Program-made: the position numbers and the translations under genes | NCBI GenBank assembly: GCA_022775045.1 | Contig: JALFLB010000039.1 | Coordinates: 1-64,000 of the forward strand | Origin: Agathobacter sp. | Lineage (GTDB): Bacteria > Bacillota > Clostridia > Lachnospirales > Lachnospiraceae | DNA length: 64,000 nucleotides | Direction of reading: 5' to 3' | In this document: positions 44,144 to 54,100 of the stretch, one piece after another | Layout: each line of letters opens with the position of its first letter | Numbering within the stretch: the stretch's first letter is position 1 | The notes under the pieces: generated by a model | Databases searched by the model: none | Told to the model about the DNA's origin: nothing | What the model saw: the letters and a program-made list of their open reading frames with translations, nothing else

Positions 44144-45877
44144 ATGGATAAGACAAAGCGTTTTAGCACGAAACTGATCATTCTGATTCCGGTGTTTATA
44201 CTTGGATTTGTGTCCATCATCTCTAATTTGATGGCTGTCTCAAGTCTGCGCAGAGTAAATGCGGATGCTTCACAGATTGCAGATGAATCCATGGCAAGTA
44301 TCACGCGTCTGGCAGAACTGGAAAGACAGACGCAGGATATTCATAAGTTGGGATTATCCCATATTATTGCCACAGATCTGGAAACTATGATTCAACTGGT
44401 GGATGATATCCGCGCTGAAGAGGATGAATTTGAAAAGTGTCTGGATGAGTATCAGACATATGTGACAGATGATACCAAAAAAGATTATGATTCGTTAATG
44501 GAAAACTACGAAGGGTTAAAATATGAGTGCGCGAATCTGATGGCATTCAGTGCTGCAGGCAGAAGCGAGGATGCTTATGGGCTTGCAAATGGTGCGATTC
44601 GAAACTATGCAAATGCAATTGAAAAAAATATTACGCAGATGAAGAATGTTATTAATGAGAGTGCTTCCAAGCAGAGAGATGATCTGGCTGCGTCTTATCG
44701 GAAATCTTTACTGATCAGTGGAGCAACGATTGTGATCAGTATTATTTCATTGATTGCGGCGGCTCTTTGTGTACTTCGTCTGGTCATTATGCCATTGTCT
44801 AAGACAAAGAAAGAGATAAATGAAATTATTACCGGTATTGATCAGCGTGAGGGCGATCTGACTCGTCGTGTATCAATTCTTTCGAATCAGGAGGTTGCAG
44901 CGGTTGGAAACGGAATCAATACCTTTATGGGCAAGCTGCAGGATATCTTTAAGATGATTAGCAGCAACGCGAGCCGTCTTGAGGGAGTGGTCAACGAGGT
45001 GCGCGACAGCGTGCAGACATCCAATGGAAGTGTTTCCGATTTGTCTGCGTTGACCGAGGAGTTATCTGCAACAATGCAGGATATTTCAGAAAACGCTTCT
45101 CGAATTAATGAGAATACGGAATCCGTTGCCAATGAAGTTAACGAGATTGCAGAAAAGACTTCTGAGATTACCCAGTACACGAAGGAAATGAAAGAGCATG
45201 CGGAAGAGATGGAATCTGCTGCACGGGAGAATATGGATACGACAGGTGCAAAAGTAAATGATATCGTATCTGTGCTCAGCCAGGCAATTGAAGACAGCAA
45301 TAGTGTCAATCAGGTTGACAATCTTACAAATGATATTTTGAATATTGCCAGTCAGACCAATTTATTGGCATTGAATGCTTCTATTGAAGCAGCGCGTGCC
45401 GGAGAAGCAGGTAAGGGATTTGCGGTTGTTGCAACTGAAATCAGCCAGCTTGCGTCTGCCAGTCAGGAAGCTGCCAATAACATTCAGAGCATCAATGCTG
45501 TTGTTACGGCGGCAGTACATAATCTTGCAGGGAATGCAAATGATCTTGTTGAGTATATGAAAGACAAGATTCTGCCGGAATTTGAAAATTTTGTGGAGTC
45601 CGGAAGTGCTTATCGTGATAAAGCCTCCTTTATTGAGGGTGTTATGGGTGAGTTTGAGCAGAGAACGGATTCCCTGCAGCATTCGATGAATGAGATTGCG
45701 GATTCTGTTAACACGATTTCACATGCAATTGAGGAGGGGGTAAGCGGTGTCGTATCTACTGCAGATTCAACGCAGGTTCTTGTGAGTGATATGGATCGTA
45801 TCTCCAGAAAAATGGATGAAAACTTTGAAATCGCAGATGGCTTGAGAAAGGAAACTTCAATTTTTACCAAACTTTAA
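44144..45877 (+). CDS. methyl-accepting chemotaxis protein with four-helix-bundle sensor
   Basis: 577 residues. TM1 (about 9-30) and TM2 (about 185-208) enclose a helical, four-helix-bundle-like periplasmic-side sensor of about 150 residues. HAMP follows, then a signalling coiled coil with the conserved tip '[20 protein letters not shown]'. Helical sensors of this type often read binding proteins, and the adjacent gene encodes a solitary sugar-binding lipoprotein. ATG follows TAGGAGGAT. Confidence 0.92.
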   Translation: MDKTKRFSTKLIILIPVFILGFVSIISNLMAVSSLRRVNADASQIADESMASITRLAELERQTQDIHKLGLSHIIATDLETMIQLVDDIRAEEDEFEKCLDEYQTYVTDDTKKDYDSLMENYEGLKYECANLMAFSAAGRSEDAYGLANGAIRNYANAIEKNITQMKNVINESASKQRDDLAASYRKSLLISGATIVISIISLIAAALCVLRLVIMPLSKTKKEINEIITGIDQREGDLTRRVSILSNQEVAAVGNGINTFMGKLQDIFKMISSNASRLEGVVNEVRDSVQTSNGSVSDLSALTEELSATMQDISENASRINENTESVANEVNEIAEKTSEITQYTKEMKEHAEEMESAARENMDTTGAKVNDIVSVLSQAIEDSNSVNQVDNLTNDILNIASQTNLLALNASIEAARAGEAGKGFAVVATEISQLASASQEAANNIQSINAVVTAAVHNLAGNANDLVEYMKDKILPEFENFVESGSAYRDKASFIEGVMGEFEQRTDSLQHSMNEIADSVNTISHAIEEGVSGVVSTADSTQVLVSDMDRISRKMDENFEIADGLRKETSIFTKL

Positions 45878-45885
45878 TAAAACTA

Positions 45886-45913
45886 TTGACAAATACAGAT
45901 TATTTGTTAAAAT
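45886..45913 (+). promoter_or_regulatory. rpsU promoter
   Basis: TTGACA (45886-45891), 16 bases, TAAAAT (45908-45913), 73 bases before rpsU. Confidence 0.65.
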
Positions 45914-45985
45914 ATTCAATAGTGCAATTAGGATTACCTTACAGTTGATGCACAATATCGCAACTGGAGGGAGGTTAGGTGTAGA

Positions 45986-46162
45986 ATGTCTAGTGTAATC
46001 GTAAAAGAGAATGAGACTTTGGACAGCGCATTACGTCGTTTTAAGAGAAACTGCGCTAAGGCTGGAATTCAGCAGGAGATTCGTAAAAGAGAACATTACG
46101 AGAAGCCAAGCGTTAAGCGTAAGAAGAAGTCTGAAGCTGCTAGAAAAAGAAAATACAATTAA
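45986..46162 (+). CDS. rpsU: 30S ribosomal protein S21
   Basis: 58 residues, typical length. Reads '[20 protein letters not shown]' and ends in a Lys/Arg-rich tail ('[16 protein letters not shown]'). S21 binds near the anti-Shine-Dalgarno end of 16S rRNA and helps initiation. AGGGAGG precedes the ATG. It has its own promoter and a strong terminator, so it is a single-gene unit. Confidence 0.95.
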   Translation: MSSVIVKENETLDSALRRFKRNCAKAGIQQEIRKREHYEKPSVKRKKKSEAARKRKYN

Positions 46163-46170
46163 TGTATTAA

Positions 46171-46205
46171 ACCCCACGGAAAAGAATCCGTGGGGTTCTT
46201 TTTAC
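46171..46205 (+). terminator. rpsU terminator, possibly bidirectional
   Basis: Stem ACCCCACGGA/TCCGTGGGGT with loop AAAGAA, then TCTTTTT. It lies between convergent genes and may also serve the LUD gene. Confidence 0.88.
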
Positions 46206-46229
46206 TCTGTGTCTGGGGCAATTGGAAAT

Positions 46230-46868
46230 TTAGTAACCCAATTCCTCGCCGACAAGAATTACTTTGATGCGGTCTGGACTGCCACTGCGGCGGGTGATGA
46301 CAATCTGATTACAGATACAGTCAGGACTGAGGCAGTCAGAACAAGTACCGGTTGCTGCACATGGGGTATTCTTGTTCAGCCGGATACAGTTTGGCGGAGT
46401 GGCGCTGTTGCGGACACGCCTGACACCACTCGGAATATCAGTAACAACTTTGTTCATTCCGGCAACGATGATGACCTGCCTTGGTCCGTAAATTAAGGCA
46501 GCAACGCGATTGCCGTTGCCATCAATGTTAATGAGTTCACCATCGAGTGTAATGGCATTGGTGCTCATAAAATAATGGTCGGCATCAAATGCATCCAGAT
46601 AACATTTTCTGGTTTCTTCCGGGGTGCCAGCTTTTGTACGATCAATCAGATGAAGATCCTCTCTGGCACGCAGAGCAGGAAGGATTCCGCTTTCTTCAAG
46701 CGTCATGGAACCGCCGAAAGAGACGGATGAATCAGGATGAATCAGAGAGAGCGCTTTTTCACAAGCATCTTTGGCAGTTGGGCAATAGAAACCTTCCATC
46801 TGGCGTTTGGAAAGATTTTGGATGATTGTTTGGGCAAGTTTACTGTGGTATTCTTCTTTTACTGTCAT
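46230..46868 (-). CDS. LUD domain (LutC/YkgG-like) protein
   Basis: 212 residues, LUD (DUF162) fold related to LutC of lactate utilisation. Motifs are 'SVSFGGSMTLEESGILPAL', 'MSTNAITLDGELINIDGNG' and 'VRNSATPPNCIRLN', with a Cys-rich patch 'TGTCSDCLSPDCICNQI'. No lutA or lutB is present, so this is a stand-alone homologue of uncertain role. On the minus strand, ATG preceded by AGGAGGTAT. Confidence 0.88.
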   Translation of the reverse strand: MTVKEEYHSKLAQTIIQNLSKRQMEGFYCPTAKDACEKALSLIHPDSSVSFGGSMTLEESGILPALRAREDLHLIDRTKAGTPEETRKCYLDAFDADHYFMSTNAITLDGELINIDGNGNRVAALIYGPRQVIIVAGMNKVVTDIPSGVRRVRNSATPPNCIRLNKNTPCAATGTCSDCLSPDCICNQIVITRRSGSPDRIKVILVGEELGY

Positions 46869-47018
46869 TATGTATACCTCCTTTGTCTTTTATGAATAAG
46901 GATATATCTTTCCGGTAATTTTGACAAGGTATGAAAAGCTTGTTAGAATGTGCTTTATGTAAAATGAGGTAAAAAATGTGTAAGAATCTGAGCATGAATA
47001 AGTTTATGGTAATTTTAT

Positions 47019-47047
47019 TTGCAAAATCTTCCTAATGCGAGTATCAT
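47019..47047 (+). promoter_or_regulatory. promoter for the CobW-type pair
   Basis: TTGCAA (47019-47024), 17 bases, TATCAT (47042-47047), 43 bases before the first gene. No clear Zur operator was seen. Confidence 0.45.
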
Positions 47048-47089
47048 AAAATATTAGATTATTAGAATTCATAGAAGGAGTGAACAGAC

Positions 47090-48160
47090 ATGACAAAAAT
47101 AGATATTATTTCAGGATTCTTAGGAGCAGGAAAGACAACTTTCATCAAAAAGATGATCGATGAAGCTTTCAAGGGAGAACAGATTGTCCTGATTGAGAAC
47201 GAGTTCGGTGAGGTCGGAATTGACGGTGGATTTTTAAAGGATGCGGGAATTGAGATTACGGAGATGAATTCCGGATGTATCTGCTGTTCACTGGTAGGAG
47301 ATTTCGGCAAGAATTTAAATGAAGTGATTACAAAATATCATCCGGACCGTATTCTGATCGAGCCATCCGGTGTGGGCAAGCTGTCCGATGTTATGAAATC
47401 TGTCATTGATATTGAAAAAGAACAGGATGTCAAACTGAATGCACTGGTTACCGTTGTCAATGCGCTGAAGGCCAGCAAGCAGATGAAGGCCTTCGGAGAG
47501 TTTTTTAACAATCAGATCGAGTATGCCACAACGGTAATACTGAGCCGTAGCCAGAATGCGACTCCGGAGCAGCTGGAGTTCTGTGTAAAGAAGATTCAGG
47601 AGCTAAATCCTAATGCAGCCATTATCACTACAGATTGGAACGCGTTAAAGGGTGAGCAGATTCTGAAAGTTATGGAAGGACAGGACAATTTGGAGATGAA
47701 GGCGTTGGCTGAAGCACGGCATGCCAAGGATGATGAGGAGCATGAGCACCATCACCATGAGCATGAGCACCATCACCACGACCATGAGCATGATCACCAC
47801 GAGCATGACAGCGAGCATCATCATGAGCACGGGGAAGGATGCACCTGTGGCTGCCATGATCACGACCATGAGCATCATCACCATCATGCGGATGATGTGT
47901 TTACCAGCTGGGGCAAGGAGACACCGCATAAGTTTGAGCGCGCTAAGATTGAGGAAATCCTCAAAGGCTTTGTGGAGTCCGATACAATTCTCCGTTCCAA
48001 GGGAATGGTTGAGTGCGTAGACGGAAGCTGGATCTACTTTGATATGGTTCCGGGTGAGTACGAAATCCGTGAGGGAGAGCCGGATTACACAGGACGCATC
48101 GTGGTAATCGGAACGGAGATCCATGAGCAGGAACTTTTGGAATTGTTCGGCATTGCTTAG
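47090..48160 (+). CDS. CobW/P47K (COG0523) GTPase with His-rich metal-binding loop
   Basis: 356 residues. A G3E GTPase with P-loop 'GFLGAGKTTFIKKM' (9-22), 'ENEFGEVGIDG' and the metal motif C63-x-C65-C66 ('SGCICCSLVG'). Between the GTPase and the C-terminal CobW domain lies a loop of about 55 residues of His/Glu/Asp (around 216-270), with a 'CTCGC' patch. COG0523 proteins are metallochaperones or metal-insertion GTPases, often for zinc, cobalt or nickel. The metal here is not identifiable. The second gene follows at 22 bases. Confidence 0.92.
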   Translation: MTKIDIISGFLGAGKTTFIKKMIDEAFKGEQIVLIENEFGEVGIDGGFLKDAGIEITEMNSGCICCSLVGDFGKNLNEVITKYHPDRILIEPSGVGKLSDVMKSVIDIEKEQDVKLNALVTVVNALKASKQMKAFGEFFNNQIEYATTVILSRSQNATPEQLEFCVKKIQELNPNAAIITTDWNALKGEQILKVMEGQDNLEMKALAEARHAKDDEEHEHHHHEHEHHHHDHEHDHHEHDSEHHHEHGEGCTCGCHDHDHEHHHHHADDVFTSWGKETPHKFERAKIEEILKGFVESDTILRSKGMVECVDGSWIYFDMVPGEYEIREGEPDYTGRIVVIGTEIHEQELLELFGIA

Positions 48161-48182
48161 AATATATTAAGGAGATTTTGGT

Positions 48183-49127
48183 ATGGCACAGGAAATACCG
48201 GTATATGTTTTTACAGGATTTATGGACAGTGGTAAGACTTCCCTTGTAGAAGAGACCCTGTTTGAAAATGAGTTTGGTGATGGAGCCAAGGGTATCATTA
48301 TCATGTGTGAGGATGGAGAGAAGGAGTACGATGAGGCAAAACTTGCCACTGTTAATTTTAAACTGGTGACAATCGATGCAGAGGAGGATTTCACACCTGA
48401 GAAGTTACAGGAAATTCAGAATTCCTATCTTCCGGAGCAGGTGTTTATTGAGTACAACGGCACATGGGAAATTGATAAGCTGCTTGAGGCAAAACTGCCG
48501 GATGGCTGGGTAATCGTACAGTCGCTGGCTACAGTGGATTCCACAACCTTTGATCTGTATATGAATAATATGCGTGCGATAATGCAGGAACAGGTCTTCT
48601 CCAGCGATGTGGTAATTTTTAACCGCACGGATGACAATACGGATCGCGGGCATCTGCGCCGGACTATTAAGAATATTAACCGCAAGGCACAGATCGTGTA
48701 TGAGCGTAAGGATGGAACTATCGATGAGCGTCCGGAGGAACTGCCCTTTGACATCAATCAGGATATCATTGAACTGACAGATGCCGACTATGCAATCTGG
48801 TATATGGATGCAATGGAGAATTATAAGAAATATGATGGAAAGAAAGTTAAGTTCCGAGCCCTTGTGTACAATCCGGAGAAATTAAAAAAAGGTGTATTTG
48901 TCCCGGGACGTTTCGCCATGACCTGCTGTATTGAGGATGTGACATTTATAGGTTTTAAATGTAAATACGAACAGGAAGATGAAATTCCACACAAGTCGTG
49001 GATTGATATTACAGCGGAGATTCATGTAGAGTTTGCGAGGGAATATAAGGGAAAAGGACCGGTTCTTTATCCAATTTCCATTGAGAAGGCAGAAAAGCCG
49101 GAGGATGAGCTGGTTTATTTCTCATAA
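48183..49127 (+). CDS. CobW-like GTPase fused to a YcgQ/DUF1980-like C-terminal domain
   Basis: 314 residues. The N-terminal part has a COG0523-type P-loop ('VFTGFMDSGKTSLVEE') but lacks the CxCC motif and has altered later motifs. The C-terminal 100 residues ('VFVPGRFAMTCCIEDVTFIG', 'SWIDITAEIHVEF') resemble the C-terminal domain of the YcgQ/TIGR03943 family, whose genes sit with permeases (YcgR) and metal-homeostasis genes. It follows a canonical CobW GTPase, and the two may form a pair acting on metals. The domain comparison is by eye. Confidence 0.75.
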   Translation: MAQEIPVYVFTGFMDSGKTSLVEETLFENEFGDGAKGIIIMCEDGEKEYDEAKLATVNFKLVTIDAEEDFTPEKLQEIQNSYLPEQVFIEYNGTWEIDKLLEAKLPDGWVIVQSLATVDSTTFDLYMNNMRAIMQEQVFSSDVVIFNRTDDNTDRGHLRRTIKNINRKAQIVYERKDGTIDERPEELPFDINQDIIELTDADYAIWYMDAMENYKKYDGKKVKFRALVYNPEKLKKGVFVPGRFAMTCCIEDVTFIGFKCKYEQEDEIPHKSWIDITAEIHVEFAREYKGKGPVLYPISIEKAEKPEDELVYFS

Positions 49128-49139
49128 CAAAATATTCCT

Positions 49140-49168
49140 TTGACATATGCTCATATTTCCGATATGAT
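49140..49168 (+). promoter_or_regulatory. nfnAB promoter
   Basis: TTGACA (49140-49145), 17 bases, TATGAT (49163-49168), 58 bases before nfnA. Confidence 0.75.
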
Positions 49169-49225
49169 AAAAAAAGTGCAATAACACATGAAGGGAATTA
49201 GATAGTAAACACTAGGAGGAAGATT

Positions 49226-50116
49226 ATGTATCCAATTGTTCGGAAAGAAACATTGGCAGATAACATTATCCTTATGGATATCAAAGCTCCGCGCGTTGCG
49301 AAGGAATGTCTGCCGGGACAGTTTATCATTGCAAAGACAGATGAGGTTGGGGAAAGAATTCCACTGACCATTTGTGACTATGACAGAGAAAAGGAGACTG
49401 TTACAATCGTTGTACAGACTATTGGTGCTGGAACAGAGCGCATGATGAGTCTGAATGTGGGCGATGCTCTTGAGGATTTTGTAGGACCGCTTGGATGCCC
49501 GTCTGAGCTTTGCACAGAGGGAAACCTTGAGGAGACTAAGAAGAAGCATATCGTATTTATTGCCGGAGGACTTGGTACAGCACCGGTATATCCGCAGGTA
49601 AAGTGGCTGTATGAGCACGGTGTGGCTGTGGATGTGATTATGGGATCCAGAACAAAAGATCTGCTTTTCTATATTGATGAGATGAAAGCAGTGGCTGAGA
49701 ATGTTTATGTCACAACTGATGATGGTACATATGGCTTTCATGGTAATGGCTGCCAACAGCTGGAAGCATTGGTAGGAGAAGGCAAGCATTATGATGTGTG
49801 CGTGGCAATCGGACCAATGATCATGATGAAATTTGTTACTATTCTGACCAAAAAGTTAGAGATCCCGACCATTGTTTCCATGAATCCAATTATGGTGGAT
49901 GGAACCGGAATGTGCGGTGCCTGTCGACTGATGGTTGGTGGCGAAGTGAAGTTTGCTTGCGTAGATGGTCCTGAGTTCGATGGACATCTGGTCGATTTTG
50001 ATCAGGCAATGAAGCGCCAGCAGCAGTATAAGACTGAGGAAGGACGTGCAAAGCTGGCATATGAAGAAGGCGACACCCACCACGGTGGCTGTGGTCATTG
50101 CGGAGGTGACAAATAA
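49226..50116 (+). CDS. nfnA: NADH-dependent ferredoxin:NADP+ oxidoreductase subunit A (FAD/NAD-binding, [2Fe-2S])
   Basis: 296 residues, ferredoxin reductase-like flavoprotein. 'ERIPLTICDYDREKETVTIV' (FAD), 'FIAGGLGTAPVYPQVKWL' (NAD) and a C-terminal [2Fe-2S] site ('GTGMCGACRLMVGGEVKFAC'). It ends in a His/Gly/Cys tail ('THHGGCGHCGG'). With NfnB it makes the electron-bifurcating transhydrogenase linking NADH, ferredoxin and NADPH. The stop overlaps the nfnB start. Such subunits are also annotated as sulfide dehydrogenase or dihydroorotate dehydrogenase electron-transfer subunit. Confidence 0.9.
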   Translation: MYPIVRKETLADNIILMDIKAPRVAKECLPGQFIIAKTDEVGERIPLTICDYDREKETVTIVVQTIGAGTERMMSLNVGDALEDFVGPLGCPSELCTEGNLEETKKKHIVFIAGGLGTAPVYPQVKWLYEHGVAVDVIMGSRTKDLLFYIDEMKAVAENVYVTTDDGTYGFHGNGCQQLEALVGEGKHYDVCVAIGPMIMMKFVTILTKKLEIPTIVSMNPIMVDGTGMCGACRLMVGGEVKFACVDGPEFDGHLVDFDQAMKRQQQYKTEEGRAKLAYEEGDTHHGGCGHCGGDK

Positions 50117-51501
50117 TGGAAGGATTAGTTAGAGTACCGGTTCGTGAACAGGAGCCAAAGGTTCGTGCAACAAATTTTGAAGAAGTATGTTATGGATATA
50201 ATGAAGAGGAAGCAGTTGCAGAAGCTTCCCGCTGTCTGAATTGTAAAAATGCACAGTGTATGAAGGGATGTCCGGTTTCTATTAATATTCCGGCATTTAT
50301 TGCTCAGGTAAAGGAGCGCAATTTTGAAGAGGCATACCAGATTATTTCTGAGTCCTCGGCACTTCCGGCAGTATGTGGTCGTGTATGTCCGCAGGAGAGT
50401 CAGTGCGAGGGAAAATGTATCCGCGGCATCAAGGGAGATCCGGTTGCTATTGGAAAGCTGGAGCGATTTGTTGCAGACTGGGCTCGTGAGAATGGCATTA
50501 AGCCAAAGAAAGCAGAAAAGTTAAATGAACATAAGGTAGCCGTGATTGGTTCCGGACCTGCCGGACTCACCTGTGCCGGAGACCTGGCTAAGCTTGGCTA
50601 TGATGTGACCATTTTTGAGGCACTGCACCGTGCCGGAGGCGTGTTAAGCTACGGGATTCCGGAGTTCCGTCTTCCGAAGGATAAGGTTGTTGCTGCCGAG
50701 GTTGAGAATGTAAAGGCTCTTGGTGTTAAGATTGAGACCAATGTTGTCATTGGTAAGTCGGTTAAGATTGATGAGCTGATGGCAGAGGAAGGCTTCGAGG
50801 CTGTATTTATCGGTTCCGGAGCAGGTCTTCCAAGATTTATGGGAATCCCGGGCGAGCAGGCTAACGGAGTGTTCTCTGCAAATGAATTTCTGACCAGAAA
50901 TAACCTGATGAAAGCCTTTGAGGAAGGGTATGAGACTCCGATTTCACGAGGCAAGAAGGTTGTTGTTGTCGGTGGTGGTAATGTTGCGATGGATGCTGCA
51001 AGAACAGCACTTCGTCTTGGCGCAGAGGTACATATTGTATATCGTCGTGGAGAGGAGGAACTTCCGGCACGTAAGGAGGAGGTTCATCATGCAAAGGAAG
51101 AGGGGATTATTTTTGACCTCTTACAGAACCCGACAGAGATTCTCGTTGATGAGAATGGATGGGTAAAGGGTATTCGCATCATCAAGATGGAGCTTGGAGA
51201 GCCGGATGAATCCGGAAGAAGAAGTCCGGTTGAGATTCCGGGATCAGAGTATGAGATTGACTGTGATACCGTCATCATGTCTCTTGGTACTTCGCCGAAT
51301 CCGCTCATTTCTTCTACGACTGCAGGTCTTGAGACGAACAGACGTAAATGTATCGTAGCTTCCGAGGAAAATGGACAGACTAGCAAGGCTGCTGTATTTG
51401 CAGGTGGTGATGCTGTGACAGGTGCTGCAACTGTAATTCTTGCCATGGGAGCCGGAAAAGCTGCTGCAAAAGGAATTCACGAATACTTGTCAACAAAATA
51501 A
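50116..51501 (+). CDS. nfnB: NfnB / glutamate synthase (NADPH) small-subunit-like, homotetrameric type
   Basis: 461 residues. The N-terminal domain binds two [4Fe-4S] clusters ('CLNCKNAQCMKGCPVSINIP', then 'VCGRVCPQESQCEGKC'). FAD site 'VAVIGSGPAGLTCAGDLAKL' and NADPH site 'VVVVGGGNVAMDAARTALRL' follow. Fused to nfnA by a stop-start overlap, it forms the bifurcating transhydrogenase rather than a true glutamate synthase, since no large GltB subunit is adjacent. Confidence 0.9.
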   Translation: MEGLVRVPVREQEPKVRATNFEEVCYGYNEEEAVAEASRCLNCKNAQCMKGCPVSINIPAFIAQVKERNFEEAYQIISESSALPAVCGRVCPQESQCEGKCIRGIKGDPVAIGKLERFVADWARENGIKPKKAEKLNEHKVAVIGSGPAGLTCAGDLAKLGYDVTIFEALHRAGGVLSYGIPEFRLPKDKVVAAEVENVKALGVKIETNVVIGKSVKIDELMAEEGFEAVFIGSGAGLPRFMGIPGEQANGVFSANEFLTRNNLMKAFEEGYETPISRGKKVVVVGGGNVAMDAARTALRLGAEVHIVYRRGEEELPARKEEVHHAKEEGIIFDLLQNPTEILVDENGWVKGIRIIKMELGEPDESGRRSPVEIPGSEYEIDCDTVIMSLGTSPNPLISSTTAGLETNRRKCIVASEENGQTSKAAVFAGGDAVTGAATVILAMGAGKAAAKGIHEYLSTK

Positions 51502-51510
51502 GAATTATGA

Positions 51511-51540
51511 AGAAGACAGGCACGGCCTGTCTTCTTTTTA
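51511..51540 (+). terminator. intrinsic terminator after nfnAB
   Basis: Stem GAAGACAGGC/GCCTGTCTTC with loop ACG, then TTTTTA. Confidence 0.9.
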
Positions 51541-51672
51541 TGGAAGGATGGGAAACCATTATTTCTTAAAAGTTTGAGAAATATTTATGAAATCGGCTGC
51601 TTTTCAGATAAAATAGGGTATAATCATATAAAATAATAGTTATAATGTTACATAGGAAGCGAATGGGTAAAT

Positions 51673-54084
51673 ATGGCAGAGAATCGTATGGCACAGGAAG
51701 AAGAAAATAGAATAACAGTGGAGCGTGTGCAGGCAGATCCGACTGTGGGACTGACTAGGCAGCAGGTGGATGAACGTTTTGCGGCGCATGCGGATAATTA
51801 TAAAGTGGAGTCATCGACAAGACCGGTGTCAGAGATTGTCAAATCTAATGTATTTACGTATTTTAACCTTGTGTTTCTCATCATAGCGATTTTGTTGACC
51901 ATTGTGGGTGCATGGTCGGATATGATGTTTTTACCGATTATTATTGCCAATACCTGTATTGGAATTATTCAAGAGGTGCATTCCAAGAAAGTTTTAGATA
52001 AACTTTCGATTCTCAATGCTCCGCAGACAGTTGTGCTTCGAGAAGGGGAAAAATCGCAGATTCCGGCAGATCAGCTTGTGCTTGATGATGTAGTGGAATT
52101 CTCGGCAGGAAGCCAGATTCCAGCAGACGCGGTGGTGTTGGAAGGAGAATTGCAGGTTAATGAATCCCTCATCACAGGCGAATCGGATGAGATTGAAAAG
52201 AAACCGGGAGATTCACTGCTTTCCGGAAGTTATGTTGTTTCAGGAAAAGCTATGGCAAGGCTGGAAAAAGTCGGGAGAGACTCCTATATTTCCAGGCTGA
52301 CTCTGCAGGCAACTAAATCGAAGAAGGGAGAACAATCAGAAATGATTCGTTCTCTGAATTATCTGATCATGGTGATGGGAATCATCATTATTCCAATTGG
52401 CATTGCTTTGTTTGTACAGTCTTTTATCTACAATGAGGGGACGCTTCATGACAGTATTACCTCAATGGTAGCCGCAGTCATCGGAATGATTCCGGAGGGG
52501 TTGTATCTGCTTTCCAGTGTTGCAATGGCAGTGAGTTCAGTGCGCCTTGCACAAAAGAAAGTTCTGATTCATGATATGAAGTGTATTGAGACACTTGCGC
52601 GTGTAGATGTACTTTGTGTTGACAAGACGGGGACTATCACAGAGCCGGGAATGCATGTGTATGAAGTTGAAATTCTTGAGGGAATGGACTCAGAACATAC
52701 CACAGCACTTTTGACTGATTTTGTACAGGCACAGTCTAGAGATAATGCAACAATGGAAGCGTTGCAGGAGCATTTTTCCAAGGGAAGCGGTATGCGTGCA
52801 AAAGAAGTGTTCTCTTTTTCCTCTGAGACAAAGTTCTCAGGGGCAATTATGGAAGATGGAAGGTCCTATGTGATCGGTGCGCCGGAGTTTGTTTTGCGAA
52901 GTCAGTTTGAAGAGTATCAGGAACAGATTTCTTCTTACAGCAGCAAAGGGTATCGGGTACTTGTTTTCGGGGAATATGAGGGAACACTCAGCAGAAAGCC
53001 ATTAACAGAACCGGTTATACCAATGGGGCTTGTCATGCTTGCCAATCCGATTCGCAAAGGTGCGAAGGAGACCTTTACTTATTTTGCAAACAATGATGTA
53101 GAAATCAAAGTAATCTCAGGGGATAATCCACTGACTGTTTCGGTGATTGCAGAGGAGGCCGGTATAGCGGGGGCAGAGCGCTATGTGGACGCATCTACAC
53201 TTAAGACAAGGAGCGATTATGAAAAGGCGGTTGAAGATTACACGGTATTTGGGCGGGTGACACCGAACCAGAAGCGGATGCTTGTACAGGCTCTGAAAGA
53301 GCATAAGCACACGGTTGCCATGACCGGTGACGGAGTGAATGATGTTCTGGCTCTCAAAGATGCGGACTGCAGTGTTGCCATGGCATCCGGAAGTGATGCG
53401 GCATCAAATGTATCCCAGCTGGTTCTTCTCGATTCTGATTTTACCAGAATGCCGGCTGTAGTTGCTGAAGGGCGGCGGGTGGTCAATAATATTGAACGGA
53501 CAGCATCCTTATATATTGTGAAGAATATTTTTTCCATGCTGCTTGCGATTTTCTCGGTGATTTTGATGCTGGATTATCCGTTGGAACCTTCGCAAGTGTC
53601 TTTGATCAGTATGTTTACAATCGGAATTCCATCTTTTGTTCTGGCTCTCGAACCAAACAAGGAGCTGATTAAGGGACATTTTCTGACCAATGTACTTGTT
53701 CGTGCATTGCCTGCCGGTCTGACGGATTTTATTGTGGTCAGTGGACTGGTTGTGTTCTGCCGTGAATTCTCTGTGGACTTGGATTGCTTGTCAACATCCT
53801 GCACCATTCTTGTGGCAATTGTTGGGTTTATGATTCTCTATCGCATTGCAAAGCCGATGAATACCGGTCATATCATACTAATGATTGGGGTAGTCGCAGG
53901 ATGGTCCTTTTGTATGTTGTTTGTCGGCGATTTCTTTGGAATTACAGGAATATCCAAGCAGTGCACAATGTTGATGCTGATTTTTGCCATTATTACAGAA
54001 CCGGTACTTCGTTATCTGTGTACCGTTGTGGAGTGGATTTATGGGAAGGTACATGCTCTCCGAAGCAGGGAAGTACAGGCATAG
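51673..54084 (+). CDS. cation-translocating P-type ATPase
   Basis: 803 residues. Actuator loop 'LITGESDEIEKKPGDSLLSG', TM4 motif 'GMIPEGLYLLSS', phosphorylation site 'CVDKTGTITEPG' (Asp near 317), nucleotide-domain segment 'FSSETKFSGAIMEDGRSYVI' and hinge 'AMTGDGVNDVLALKDADCSV' are all in place. The PEGL motif, not CPC, rules out heavy-metal P1B pumps, and the layout resembles P2/P3-like pumps (Ca, Mg or related) seen in Lactobacillales and Clostridia. The transported ion is unknown. ATG lacks a strong ribosome site (AGGAAGCGAATGGG). Confidence 0.88.
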   Translation: MAENRMAQEEENRITVERVQADPTVGLTRQQVDERFAAHADNYKVESSTRPVSEIVKSNVFTYFNLVFLIIAILLTIVGAWSDMMFLPIIIANTCIGIIQEVHSKKVLDKLSILNAPQTVVLREGEKSQIPADQLVLDDVVEFSAGSQIPADAVVLEGELQVNESLITGESDEIEKKPGDSLLSGSYVVSGKAMARLEKVGRDSYISRLTLQATKSKKGEQSEMIRSLNYLIMVMGIIIIPIGIALFVQSFIYNEGTLHDSITSMVAAVIGMIPEGLYLLSSVAMAVSSVRLAQKKVLIHDMKCIETLARVDVLCVDKTGTITEPGMHVYEVEILEGMDSEHTTALLTDFVQAQSRDNATMEALQEHFSKGSGMRAKEVFSFSSETKFSGAIMEDGRSYVIGAPEFVLRSQFEEYQEQISSYSSKGYRVLVFGEYEGTLSRKPLTEPVIPMGLVMLANPIRKGAKETFTYFANNDVEIKVISGDNPLTVSVIAEEAGIAGAERYVDASTLKTRSDYEKAVEDYTVFGRVTPNQKRMLVQALKEHKHTVAMTGDGVNDVLALKDADCSVAMASGSDAASNVSQLVLLDSDFTRMPAVVAEGRRVVNNIERTASLYIVKNIFSMLLAIFSVILMLDYPLEPSQVSLISMFTIGIPSFVLALEPNKELIKGHFLTNVLVRALPAGLTDFIVVSGLVVFCREFSVDLDCLSTSCTILVAIVGFMILYRIAKPMNTGHIILMIGVVAGWSFCMLFVGDFFGITGISKQCTMLMLIFAIITEPVLRYLCTVVEWIYGKVHALRSREVQA

Positions 54085-54100
54085 ATTTTCTGTTTCGCAG

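Noticed and set aside
46011-46496. A + strand frame across rpsU and antisense to the LUD gene
   Set aside because: It crosses a strong terminator, and rpsU and the LUD protein explain the region.
46870-47089. Zur operator before the CobW gene
   Set aside because: No TCGTAAT-type palindrome was found; the gap holds AT-rich sequence and a plausible promoter.
47645-48124. Long frames on both strands in the His-rich loop of the CobW gene
   Set aside because: They arise from CAT/CAC/GAG repeats. The CobW frame carries all GTPase motifs.
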